A DNA stretch of 37,121 nt. It comes from Marinibactrum halimedae (lineage in GTDB: Bacteria; Pseudomonadota; Gammaproteobacteria; Pseudomonadales; Cellvibrionaceae). The stretch is from contig NZ_JAJQVM010000042.1 in assembly GCF_021234875.1 (NCBI RefSeq), positions 1 through 37,121 of the forward strand. Direction: 5' to 3'. Made by a program: the position numbers and the translations under genes. Shown here in pieces: positions 9,884 through 18,432 of the stretch; the stretch's first letter is position 1, and each line of letters begins with the position of its first letter. Under the pieces are notes generated by a model. That model was given only the letters and a program-made list of their open reading frames with translations, ran no database searches and had not been told where the DNA came from.

Positions 9884-10752
9884 TTGAATCGGGTGGTGGC
9901 CAGAGTAGGTTTAACTGACCCAGCTTTACGTGGTGTTCCTGCTTATCGCTTTAGCCCTTCAGTTGAGGCTTTGCCAACGGTACAACGCATTTAAGCTGTT
10001 ATAACAATTTAGGCAATAAAGCCCTTGTTGTTTTCATGGTGAATACGATTCACTATGGCGTGCCGCTTTTATTCCTGTTTTTTTATTCTCTTTTTTATCC
10101 ACGCTCTTTTACCTCTCCCTTTTACCTCCCCCTCATTGAATAAAAACACCAGCGAGTCTCAATAAAAAGCGAGTGTGTAAAATAATGTAAAGGGGGTTAT
10201 GTGTAAGATATGTAGTGGTCTTGGCGTTATTGGATTTTATATTGCTTTGGTTTCACTGTATTTTTTTATTTTATGCTATAAAAATAGAGCTTGATGTTTC
10301 GGTGAAACGTTTTTGTATTTTATTTTTTATCTGTCTGTTTGGTCAGGTATGTTGTTTTTTTGATTTTTTTGGATGAGTTGCACGCTTTAAAATAATATAA
10401 AATGTCGTGAAAATTAGTATCGAAAAAAACTATTTTAAGAAGTGGGTGAGCAAGATAATATTGCCATTATGACAGGGCAATAAAGCCATCTACCTTTGAT
10501 AATCGATCACTCTAATAAAACGTATTGTGTTGAGTAATGATTCAACTTTGAAGAATCGATGTTGTGTCTTAAACGTTTGTTATTGTGTTTTAAATGATAG
10601 TTATTGTGTTTTTAATGATAATTGCTGTGTTCTAAATGATAGTTGTATGCTGAACCATAACGGCATAGAGCGGCGCACCGAGCAAGGGAATAATTTTACG
10701 ATGCCTTTTGTATTGCATAAGTATTGTGTTTTGTGGTTAGAGGAAAGTTGCA
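9884..10752. other. Long AT-rich intergenic region before the kinase operon
   Basis: About 870 bases. The middle is T-rich, with several homopolymer runs and lower GC than its neighbours. A four-copy 21-bp repeat lies at 10560-10643. An open frame at 10527-10772 is a by-product of that repeat, since 21 is divisible by three, and is not credible as a gene. I see no tRNA, terminator or mobile-element signal. It probably holds the promoter and control region of the kinase gene. Confidence 0.6.
10560..10643. repeat. Four degenerate copies of a 21-bp unit
   Basis: Copies start at 10560, 10581, 10602 and 10623 and share the pattern tattgtgttttaaatgatag, with the first copy the most divergent. The 21-base period is two DNA turns, so equivalent bases face the same side of the helix. 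The array ends about 110 bases before the kinase start, a suitable place for cooperative protein binding, though simple slippage is an equally good explanation. Confidence 0.88.
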
Positions 10753-13700
10753 ATGCCAAAGTCTTCTTCTAGGGTAAGCGGTGTTTTCTCGCATTTTGAA
10801 TCACAGCCATATCAACTGCTGGAGAAAATAGGCGAGGGAGGGTTTGGCCAAGTTTTTTCAGGGGAGGATAGGGTAACCGGGCAGAAAGTTGCCGTTAAAG
10901 TGCTCTCAATTAATCCCAATTTTGACGATGAAAAGAAAAAAATATATCTACAGCGTTTCGACAGAGAGACATTAATTGGCAGTCGTCTTGAGCATCCTAA
11001 TATCGTCAAGCTCATCGACAAAGGTCAATGTGCTGAGGACTTGGTGTATGCCGTCTTTGAGTTTGTTCACGGTCATTCTTTAAAAGAACAATTATTCGAA
11101 TCTGGGCCGCTTTCCCCGCCTGAAGCGGCGTCTGTGATGTCACAAGTGCTAAAAGGATTGTCTCATGCTCATGAACAAGGGGTAGTGCATCGAGACATTA
11201 AACCCGCCAATATTATGCTAACAAAGGTGGGGGGAAAACTAACGGCAAAGGTGCTGGACTTCGGTATTGGGGCATTAATGCATGAAGCCCGTCAGCTCGA
11301 TTATAAAAGTTTAACACTAACCCATGAAACCTTAGGCACCCCTTCCTATAGCTCTCCCGAGCAGTTGCGCGGGGACCCACCCACGCTAAAAACCGATTTA
11401 TATGTGTGGGGTTTAGTTTTTATTGAATGCATAACAGGCCAGCCTGCCATATCCGGCAGTAATGTCGCGTCGGTGTTTCATCAGCAATTAAGTCCCTCCA
11501 ATATTGCGTTGCCGGCAGGATTGGTAGGTCATCCTGTGTCCAAAGTATTACGTGGTGTACTCAGCAAAAATGTCAACGATCGCTCTTCATCAGCCCATGA
11601 TGTTTTATCGTCGTTACGTGAATTAAATTTTTCTACGTTAATTGGAAGCTTTGGCCCTCGTCGTATTAAGGTGGATCAAAGTGGGCACCATATCAATGCA
11701 TCACCAGATGAAACTCTTATCGATGAGGGTAGCTTTACCGTTTCCAATTTAACCGAGCGAAATCAAATTAGCGTCCTATGCTTGACGCTCAGCATTAAAA
11801 CCACCCAGAACGAAGATAAGGGTGATGATGCAGTGGCTCACAGCGGTATCCAACAAGAAGCCATTGACCATGAAATACTGGATGCCTTGCACCGTGACAG
11901 AAAGTCTACGTGCAATGATATTGCACTGCGGTTTGGCGCAACCCATGCCGGTACTTTGGGGGATACCCAACTGTTTTATTTTGGCTATCCGGTGGTCAGT
12001 GATAATGATAGCCGGCTGTGCGCTCGGGCCGCACTGGAGATGATCAGCGATTTAAATAAACGTAATGCTATTCTCAAGTCGTCACAGGGAATTCAACTGG
12101 AAGCGCGAATGGGGGTGCATACCGGCATGGTGGTGTCTTACGCTGATACCATTCCAGAAGGGGACACGCCCAATATTGCCATGGAGTTGAGTCGCATGGC
12201 GTTACCTGATCATATTTTGTGTTCGGAAACTACCCGTAAAGCATTGGATCACAGCATTGAATTTGAGTCGTACCAGGCGGTGGCGCTTGGTGTTGACAGT
12301 AAACCGACGCCTTTATTTTTTATGACCGGCGAGCGCCGTGGAGAGGCCTTTGGCTTTTTACGTGCGAATCGTCAAAATGCTTTTTTTGTTGGCAGAGAGA
12401 ATGAAATTTCCCTCATTCAAGATTTTCTCTCTTCAAACGAAGATTCAAAAAAAGACAGTTGTTATTTGCATATTTATGGTGAGGCGGGTATTGGAAAGTC
12501 TCGTCTGATTCATGAATTACGTTTGCATGAGCAAAACCGGAATCATTTTATTGGGCAATGTTTGCCGGAATACAAAAACAATGCGCTTTATCCGGTGTTA
12601 AAATGGGTCACTTACAAATATTCGCTGGATGCGCTTTCGCCTGAAGCGGCTGTAGCGATTTTTAAACGCATTTTGATCAATCAAATGGATGAGGAAGGTT
12701 ATACTCTTCCATTATTGTGCGATTGGCTGAACATTCAGTGGCAAGGCGACACGCCATTCGCAGAATCAGAGAACGAGTACAGTCATTTAGAATACTCACA
12801 TTTAGAGTACTCACATTTAGAGTACTCACATTTAGAATACCACGTCCAAAGGCAGTTGCTGTTTAATGCCTTGTCGCATTTGCTGATGCATCAATTGAGT
12901 ACCGAGCCCACGCCCAATCATTTATTGATATTGGAGGATGTACACTGGGCAGACCCTGCGACTCAAGATTTTCTTGAGTATTTTGCCAAGCGTCTTAAAG
13001 GCTCATCTCATAAAGTGATCTCTACGTCACGGGAACCTTTAAAGAATACGTCATCGGAAAATGTAACGGCTTTATCTGTGCCCAAATTGAGCGAAGACGA
13101 TACCTCACAATTTATTGAGCGTTTATTCGATAAGCAAGCCATTGCAAAAGAGGTGATGGCGGCAATCGTCCAGCGCACCGATGGTATTCCCTTGTTTGTG
13201 GAAGAATTGGTTGGCATGTTGCTCAGTAAAAAATTGGTGCACAAAATTAATGGTGCTATCCATTTTGTGGGGCCAAGCAGCTTGAGTGAAGTGCCAACCA
13301 GTTTGCTAGACTCGCTACAGCAACGCTTAGATGGATTGGTGTACGCCAAAGAAACCGTGCAATTGGCTGCCACGATTGGACGTGAATTCAGCGATCATTT
13401 ATTAAAAGCCGCGTCCACTCGCACAGAAATGCAAATACAGGCAGATTTGGCGGAATTGGTGGATGCCGATTTAATTTTTATACGCCGACAAACCTCAGGT
13501 GATCATTACTTGTTTAAACACGCACTGGTGCGTGATGCCGCCTATGATCGGTTAACGAAAGAAAGCCAGCGTACTTTACACGGCAGTATCGCCGTTAGTA
13601 TGGAAAAAGAAAATACATCGTCGCTTCAGCATGACCGGAGGTATGAAAGCACCTTGGTGGCGCTGCATTTTCAACAAGCAGAAGAATTTCAAAAAGCCTC

Positions 13701-14919
13701 TTCTTATTGGCAAGAGGCGGCCCAAACGTCGATTCGTCGTGCTAACACGGTACAAGCCACTTCGCACCTTAATAATGCCATTGAATGTATTACTCAATTA
13801 CCCCGGTCGGAAGAGGTTATACAACAGGAAATCGAAGTGCGTAAACAATTGGGTACGGCGTATTCGATTACCCATGGGTATGCCAGCGAGTCCGTAACGG
13901 AAAACCAAGCCGTTATTACCCAGTTGCTTTCTTGTTTAGATAATCCGACGGAAATGTTTACGGTGTTGTGGGTATCGGCCATTAACCATATTGTTGGTGC
14001 TGATTACGGCCCCGCACAAACGGTGGTGGATGAGCTTGTGGCATTAAGCCATCGCATCGGGGATGCAGAGGCTGTGTTGCCTGCGGCCTTAATGCGGATT
14101 GGGTTGGATTGGCATCAAGGCAAGTTTTTGGACGCAAATACCCTCGCACAAACTGCCCTCAGTGAATATGACTTTCATCGTCACCATCATTTGGTTCAGG
14201 TGTATACCTACGACCCGGGTATTGCCATTATGATTGTGCAATCGTTAGTGGTATGGGCCCTTGGAGAAAAAGATCAGGCGCAAACGTTGTGTGAGACGGC
14301 TTTATCCTTATCTCGACAAGAGCAGCACGCCGCAGATTTAACCCATACGCTTGTTCGCGCCAGTCAATTAGCGGTATTAAATCGACAAGTAGGGCAAGCG
14401 TCAGCTTGGGCAGAAGAAGCGTATTGTTTATCTTGTGAGCACGATTTGGGTTTATGGAAGGCGTCGGCACAAGTGATTCGCGGGTGGGGGCAAAGTTTCC
14501 ATGCCGCCAGTGCAGAGTTGTTAGCATCAACTCAAGAGGGGTTTGATGCACTGTGTGAGACGGGCACAAAAGCGCATTTATCGTGGTACCAAACGTTATT
14601 GGCGGAAACCTATTTTAATGGGGGTGAAACTGATAAAGCATTGAGTTTGTTAGAGCAGGCGATTGCAACGGCAAAAGCCACTCACGATGTATTGTATCTT
14701 GTGGAAACGTATCGATTAAGTCTGCAGATTATGGATCAACAATCTTCTGGCCGTTCAGCGCAGTTGATACCACGGACAGCAGAAATGCTAACACTATTAC
14801 TTTCTCAGCAGGCCAGAGGATTCTTGCCTGATATCAAACACACACTGCAAAACACGGTGTTGTCCATCTTGAACGATCAAAATATACAAGAATTACTACA
14901 AGCTTGTACGGAACGATAA
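10753..14919 (+). CDS. Ser/Thr kinase - degenerate cyclase - STAND ATPase fusion (TOMM-type kinase/cyclase protein)
   Basis: A 1388-residue cytoplasmic regulator. Residues about 20-295 are a Hanks-type kinase with an intact active site: GEGGFGQV (27-34), AVKV with Lys49, αC Glu72, HRDIKPAN with Asp148, DFG at 169-171, and SPE. Residues about 335-515 resemble a class III cyclase (RMGVHTGMVV, then TPNIAMELSRMA), but the first metal Asp of the usual VLCCDL is Thr in VLCLTL, so catalysis is doubtful. A STAND-like ATPase follows, with FVGRENE, Walker A GEAGIGKSRL (about 576) and Walker B LLILEDVHWAD (about 724). The C-terminal 400 residues are helical, TPR-like repeats. Four SHLEY pentapeptides sit at about 676-696. 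The architecture matches the family I remember as the TOMM system kinase/cyclase fusion (TIGR03903). No YcaO or dehydrogenase gene is present. agagga precedes ATG 10753. Confidence 0.87.
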   Translation: MPKSSSRVSGVFSHFESQPYQLLEKIGEGGFGQVFSGEDRVTGQKVAVKVLSINPNFDDEKKKIYLQRFDRETLIGSRLEHPNIVKLIDKGQCAEDLVYAVFEFVHGHSLKEQLFESGPLSPPEAASVMSQVLKGLSHAHEQGVVHRDIKPANIMLTKVGGKLTAKVLDFGIGALMHEARQLDYKSLTLTHETLGTPSYSSPEQLRGDPPTLKTDLYVWGLVFIECITGQPAISGSNVASVFHQQLSPSNIALPAGLVGHPVSKVLRGVLSKNVNDRSSSAHDVLSSLRELNFSTLIGSFGPRRIKVDQSGHHINASPDETLIDEGSFTVSNLTERNQISVLCLTLSIKTTQNEDKGDDAVAHSGIQQEAIDHEILDALHRDRKSTCNDIALRFGATHAGTLGDTQLFYFGYPVVSDNDSRLCARAALEMISDLNKRNAILKSSQGIQLEARMGVHTGMVVSYADTIPEGDTPNIAMELSRMALPDHILCSETTRKALDHSIEFESYQAVALGVDSKPTPLFFMTGERRGEAFGFLRANRQNAFFVGRENEISLIQDFLSSNEDSKKDSCYLHIYGEAGIGKSRLIHELRLHEQNRNHFIGQCLPEYKNNALYPVLKWVTYKYSLDALSPEAAVAIFKRILINQMDEEGYTLPLLCDWLNIQWQGDTPFAESENEYSHLEYSHLEYSHLEYSHLEYHVQRQLLFNALSHLLMHQLSTEPTPNHLLILEDVHWADPATQDFLEYFAKRLKGSSHKVISTSREPLKNTSSENVTALSVPKLSEDDTSQFIERLFDKQAIAKEVMAAIVQRTDGIPLFVEELVGMLLSKKLVHKINGAIHFVGPSSLSEVPTSLLDSLQQRLDGLVYAKETVQLAATIGREFSDHLLKAASTRTEMQIQADLAELVDADLIFIRRQTSGDHYLFKHALVRDAAYDRLTKESQRTLHGSIAVSMEKENTSSLQHDRRYESTLVALHFQQAEEFQKASSYWQEAAQTSIRRANTVQATSHLNNAIECITQLPRSEEVIQQEIEVRKQLGTAYSITHGYASESVTENQAVITQLLSCLDNPTEMFTVLWVSAINHIVGADYGPAQTVVDELVALSHRIGDAEAVLPAALMRIGLDWHQGKFLDANTLAQTALSEYDFHRHHHLVQVYTYDPGIAIMIVQSLVVWALGEKDQAQTLCETALSLSRQEQHAADLTHTLVRASQLAVLNRQVGQASAWAEEAYCLSCEHDLGLWKASAQVIRGWGQSFHAASAELLASTQEGFDALCETGTKAHLSWYQTLLAETYFNGGETDKALSLLEQAIATAKATHDVLYLVETYRLSLQIMDQQSSGRSAQLIPRTAEMLTLLLSQQARGFLPDIKHTLQNTVLSILNDQNIQELLQACTER
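12778..12837 (+). repeat. In-frame 15-bp tandem repeat (four copies) inside the kinase gene
   Basis: tactcacatttagag and close variants repeat four times at 12778, 12793, 12808 and 12823, encoding Y-S-H-L-E units. The copies differ by only a few bases, which indicates recent expansion. The unit length preserves the reading frame. The repeat lies between the Walker A and Walker B motifs of the ATPase. Confidence 0.95.
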
Positions 14920-14948
14920 AGCGAAATAATGTGAGGAGGAAGCCTGTT

Positions 14949-16343
14949 ATGAAAACCACTTTTTGGGTCTTGTTATTCTTTTTTTGTGTTGCACACACTG
15001 CTTCTGCAGCGTCGAGTAAAACCAGCAAAGCCGATATCATTCGTTATGTTGTGACCTCACCGGTTATAGAGCCTGATGTCGATTGTCGTAATACCGGCGC
15101 GAAAGATGCCGTGGAATTATTTTCATGGCAAATGTTTTCCCGCCTTAATTCACCGATTTATTATAATGAATCCTCTTATGGTGGCAAAATTGATCCGCCT
15201 CAAGCTTTTTGGGGGGAGTTGCCCTCTTGGGAGATGAAGGCCCCGAATGTTGCGCCTTATTGGTCTTTGTGGTTCAACCAGTCAGACATTCAACATATTG
15301 CTCCGCCTTTTATACGGCTCGATAAACATTGGCAATCTGATAATGCACATTTGATTCAATTTCCTCCGGTGGATGAAGAACCAAAAGATAAATTTCATGG
15401 TCAAGTGCCACTGGTGGATAACTTCGGTAATACCGTTCGGTACGAAATTTTATTAAATCGCCCTTGGTTTTATTCCTCGGCGCTTTTTCTAGAAGGCAGT
15501 ACCATCGAGTCCGATACCGGTAACTTTTTTAACTTGGGCAAGTGCGGAACTTACGCAAGCACATCCATAGAAACCGGATCATTAATTAATTTACCCACTA
15601 TTATGGTGAAATTGGCTTGGCGAAAGTTGACCAAGGAAGAAGATCAAAGCCGCTATATTACCATGGCGGACGGTAAGGAAGTTTGGGGCCTTGCGGCATG
15701 GCATATGGCAGCCAAAACCACCAAAGCTTGGCCGTGGATTTGGTCAACGTATGAACACCGCAATAATTTTGAAGGGTATACATATAACGGGGAAAAAGTG
15801 CGTGCCAGTTTTTTGGAAACCGATGAGCAATGTCAATCGTCACCTTGCGGTACACCTCTAGAGCCCAATACCGATCAGTCGGGCAACGTAAAGCGCTTCA
15901 ACAGTATCGTGAAAAGCGCTTTTTTAAAGGATGGATCACCTTTAACACATTATAAAATGTTGGGTGTGCAGCATGCGTCTTTTGACACGATACCCGAAGA
16001 TCAAATTCCTACCTACAAAGAAGATTTAGCGGCGTGTGAAACTATGTTATCAAAAGAGGGGCCACACCCACCGTTTTATATTTCAGACAGTCATCGCTAT
16101 ATTTACAGTTATAATGTTGCTAAAACGCAATGTAATATTGCTCAAGAGATCACTACGCCAACGTTGTTTAATCCCTTATTTGAGCCCTTTCCAGCTGTAC
16201 CGCCTAAAAAGAATTTCAGTTGCATTAGCTGCCATGTGGACGCGAATATCATCAACAAGCCCGGAATGATTAATACCTTTTCGGATTTTAGTTTTACTCC
16301 TACCCATTACGGCGTTCCTAGCCAAAAGAGGAAAGAAAAATGA
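14949..16343 (+). CDS. Exported monohaem c-type cytochrome-like protein
   Basis: A 464-residue protein with a Sec signal peptide (MKTTFWVLLFFFCVAHTASA, cleavage after ASA), so it is periplasmic. One haem c attachment motif, CISCH, lies near the C-terminus, and a second Cys pair (CQSSPC) lies in the middle. The body is rich in Trp and aromatic residues, with ELFSWQMFSRLN and WGLAAWHMAAKT, reminiscent of a family of large secreted haem proteins of unknown role. ATG 14949 is chosen because a strong aggagg (14934-14939) lies nine bases upstream and the signal peptide begins there. It starts 29 bases after the kinase stop, and its own stop overlaps the next ATG, so all three genes are probably one operon. 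The substrate and electron partner are unknown. Confidence 0.75.
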   Translation: MKTTFWVLLFFFCVAHTASAASSKTSKADIIRYVVTSPVIEPDVDCRNTGAKDAVELFSWQMFSRLNSPIYYNESSYGGKIDPPQAFWGELPSWEMKAPNVAPYWSLWFNQSDIQHIAPPFIRLDKHWQSDNAHLIQFPPVDEEPKDKFHGQVPLVDNFGNTVRYEILLNRPWFYSSALFLEGSTIESDTGNFFNLGKCGTYASTSIETGSLINLPTIMVKLAWRKLTKEEDQSRYITMADGKEVWGLAAWHMAAKTTKAWPWIWSTYEHRNNFEGYTYNGEKVRASFLETDEQCQSSPCGTPLEPNTDQSGNVKRFNSIVKSAFLKDGSPLTHYKMLGVQHASFDTIPEDQIPTYKEDLAACETMLSKEGPHPPFYISDSHRYIYSYNVAKTQCNIAQEITTPTLFNPLFEPFPAVPPKKNFSCISCHVDANIINKPGMINTFSDFSFTPTHYGVPSQKRKEK

Positions 16344-16897
16344 GTGACACAAAAACAAAAGCAATAGGATTCTTATATACCCTAACCACCAATAATGAAG
16401 TGCGTCAATCTTGGGCGGTTAATCCCACTTGGGATGAGTTTTTTGAATCCGATTCCGACCCAATAGTAGACACCTTTAATAATATTGGTGGGTATGCCAG
16501 CGGGCGTTTTTCAAATCCCGAACAAAATGAAAAAGAATGGCAAACTGCTGTGGTCAGTATGAATGATCAAATTGTAGAAGGCGTTATTGACGGAGACTTA
16601 AGCTCATCGGATTTTGCAACTGGTATGAAACAGCGTTTGGCTGTTTTGATCAGCAATATTGTTTATAACGCCGACGACCGCCAATCCTTCCTTGATAATC
16701 CACAATCTTATATCGATAACCTCTCCAGTGACGAAAGTGCAGAAATGAACTTCTCGTCTGAATTTAAAGATCATTTGGTGAAGTTTGGAGAATTGGTCCA
16801 AGGTGGTGAAAAAGACAAAGCAAAAAGTTACCTAACGGAAGTGCTGAATGGCGATATGGTGGCGCAATACTTGAAAGAGCAATCGTTAATTTGGTAA
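16340..16897 (+). CDS. Unrecognised 185-residue protein with a duplicated R-Q-S motif
   Basis: A soluble acidic protein without a signal peptide. Its ATG overlaps the stop of the haem protein (ATGA), implying translational coupling. Two segments share one pattern: NNEVRQSWAVNP near residue 18 and NADDRQSFLDNP near residue 110, that is N-x-[ED]-x-R-Q-S-aromatic-x-x-N-P. This loosely recalls the F-R-x-x-L-x-x-[DN]-P core of nitrile-hydratase-like RiPP leader peptides. The resemblance is suggestive because the upstream kinase belongs to a TOMM-linked family, but no Cys-rich core peptide is visible. It could also be a partner or assembly factor for the exported haem protein. A perfect hairpin follows the gene. 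Confidence 0.75.
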   Translation: MSDTKTKAIGFLYTLTTNNEVRQSWAVNPTWDEFFESDSDPIVDTFNNIGGYASGRFSNPEQNEKEWQTAVVSMNDQIVEGVIDGDLSSSDFATGMKQRLAVLISNIVYNADDRQSFLDNPQSYIDNLSSDESAEMNFSSEFKDHLVKFGELVQGGEKDKAKSYLTEVLNGDMVAQYLKEQSLIW

Positions 16898-16907
16898 GGC
16901 TAGAAAT

Positions 16908-16937
16908 TCTAGAGCGATAAAGTGTTATCGCTCTAGA
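16908..16937 (+). terminator. Perfect 13-bp hairpin between two accessory genes
   Basis: tctagagcgataa (16908-16920), loop agtg, then ttatcgctctaga (16925-16937). The stem has no mismatch. The T run (ttttttg) begins about 13 bases later rather than directly after the stem, so it may be an imperfect terminator, an mRNA stabiliser or a processing site before the 312-residue gene. Confidence 0.6.
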
Positions 16938-16975
16938 TTAGCGACCGAGTTTTTTGCTTTTTATTTGGATGTAAA

Positions 16976-17914
16976 ATGTTGAGCCAGAGTGTAAAAAAAC
17001 TGGTTGCAGATTTACTGTCAAATTCGGAGTCTTGCGCCGAGTTTGACATGTTTTCGCAATCGGTTCCCTTATTTTCCCCGCAATACATCGAGTGTCGGTT
17101 TAATCATGATCCTTCTCTTGATTATCTTTATTGCATTAATACCCAGGAATCTTTAGACGAATTTCCTCTCAATGCGTCAACCCGCCAGGGAATTGAAGCT
17201 TTGCTCCAAGCCTGCCCCCGGATTCCCTATATTTGGCTAGAGTACGATAATATTCAGCAGGGTAACTTTTCTCGTGACCCGTGTTGGCATGCCTGTATTA
17301 GCCCGAATTACCTCTCAACTTCGTCACAATCTCCCATTGAATTTGAAGAATTATTGGCAGTAATGAGGTTATTAACTCAGTCAGAGGGCATTGACCCTTC
17401 ACTCAAGTCATTACTGCATCGTTTGCATCAACGAAATGTGTTGATTCACCTTTCGTGTATGCGCGAACGGGTAAATAAAAGTGTTAAATTATTCATTAAA
17501 CTCCCAGCCAATGGCGTACAGGCGCTACTAAACGATATTGGTTGGCCGGGTGATTTCTCTACGGTCAAACATTTATTGCAAAAACCATGGTTACGCCCTG
17601 TGGGCAATGGGGTGGTAAGCCTAGATTTAAAATGGGAGGGGTGTTTATTACCGTACATCGGTCTTGTGGAATCCCGGATTACCCTTACCAAACCTCCTGG
17701 CCCACAACGCCTCGCCGGCTTGATCGAGCAGGGCGTGCTGCAATCGGATCATCACATCCACAATGTCATGCGCTGGCTTGACCGAGATCAGAACCCCTCC
17801 GCCCGTTGGATTGACCTTAAAACCACGAATGATGGGGAGGGGACTCAGCAGACGAAAGCCTACTTTGGATTTCAGGATACGACAGAGGCGTTTATTCGTC
17901 GGTTTTTTGGGTAG
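16976..17914 (+). CDS. Unrecognised 312-residue protein
   Basis: A soluble protein without signal peptide or membrane helices. Visible blocks include IPYIWLEYDN, NVLIHLSCMRER, KLFIKLPANGVQALLNDIGW followed by PGD, and SLDLKWEGCLLPYIGLVE. The order 'V-x-L-x-x-x-L-P ... IGWPGD ... LDL-x-W-x-G-x-x-LP-x-x-GLE' gives me a faint memory of ~300-residue hypothetical proteins in cyanobacteria and actinobacteria, but I cannot name a domain. It lies downstream of the hairpin at 16908 and upstream of the globin, on the same strand, and may form the second half of the kinase operon. Ribosome-site complementarity before ATG 16976 is weak. Confidence 0.7.
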   Translation: MLSQSVKKLVADLLSNSESCAEFDMFSQSVPLFSPQYIECRFNHDPSLDYLYCINTQESLDEFPLNASTRQGIEALLQACPRIPYIWLEYDNIQQGNFSRDPCWHACISPNYLSTSSQSPIEFEELLAVMRLLTQSEGIDPSLKSLLHRLHQRNVLIHLSCMRERVNKSVKLFIKLPANGVQALLNDIGWPGDFSTVKHLLQKPWLRPVGNGVVSLDLKWEGCLLPYIGLVESRITLTKPPGPQRLAGLIEQGVLQSDHHIHNVMRWLDRDQNPSARWIDLKTTNDGEGTQQTKAYFGFQDTTEAFIRRFFG

Positions 17915-18005
17915 TGTTTTTTGTTTATCTTATGATTAGATTCATTTTGACTCAATATTATGAAAGCCAGTCTAAAAAATAGGCATGTTGTTTGTGAAAG
18001 ATTCT

Positions 18006-18419
18006 ATGAATAACTACGGTATTGGCGATGCTTCCTACCAAGCAGCGGGAGAGCTTGCGGGGATTACGCGATTGGTGGACGACTTTTATCGGTTTATGGA
18101 GACGATTCCAGAAGCCCAAGAGATCCGTCGTATGCATCAGGACGATTTAACGGAGTCTCGTAGAAAGCTGGCGTATTTTTTATCCGGCTGGTTGGGTGGG
18201 CCAAAGTTATATTCTGAACATTTCGGTAGTATCAATATCCCGAAAGCTCATCAGCACTTAAAGGTGAATATTCAACAAGAGCAAGCGTGGTTATTGTGTA
18301 TGGAAAAAGCTATCGCACTGCAACCGTATAAAGAGGATTTTAAGCAATACCTGCTTGAGCAATTACGAGTACCGGCGAAAAGAATTCGTTTGACGGGAGA
18401 AGAAGCCAGTGACTCTTGA
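18006..18419 (+). CDS. Group II truncated haemoglobin
   Basis: A 137-residue 2-on-2 globin that binds oxygen or nitric oxide at a haem. Group II features are DDFYRFM (distal Tyr B10), FLSGWLGGP with the CD/E-region Trp, IPKAHQHLKV with the proximal His, and QAWLLCM with the conserved Trp G8. I use ATG 18006 (MNNYGIGD), which gives standard family length; ATG 17985 would add seven residues. It is the last plus-strand gene of the accessory block and meets the minus-strand soxA gene tail to tail only 13 bases away. Its position downstream of haem and kinase genes could indicate gas or redox signalling, but that is inference. Confidence 0.93.
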   Translation: MNNYGIGDASYQAAGELAGITRLVDDFYRFMETIPEAQEIRRMHQDDLTESRRKLAYFLSGWLGGPKLYSEHFGSINIPKAHQHLKVNIQQEQAWLLCMEKAIALQPYKEDFKQYLLEQLRVPAKRIRLTGEEASDS

Positions 18420-18432
18420 GTTTGCAAAAAAA

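Noticed and set aside
10527-10772. 81-residue frame with CVLND-like repeats
   Set aside because: It is created by the 21-bp tandem repeat, has no ribosome site and overlaps the kinase start.
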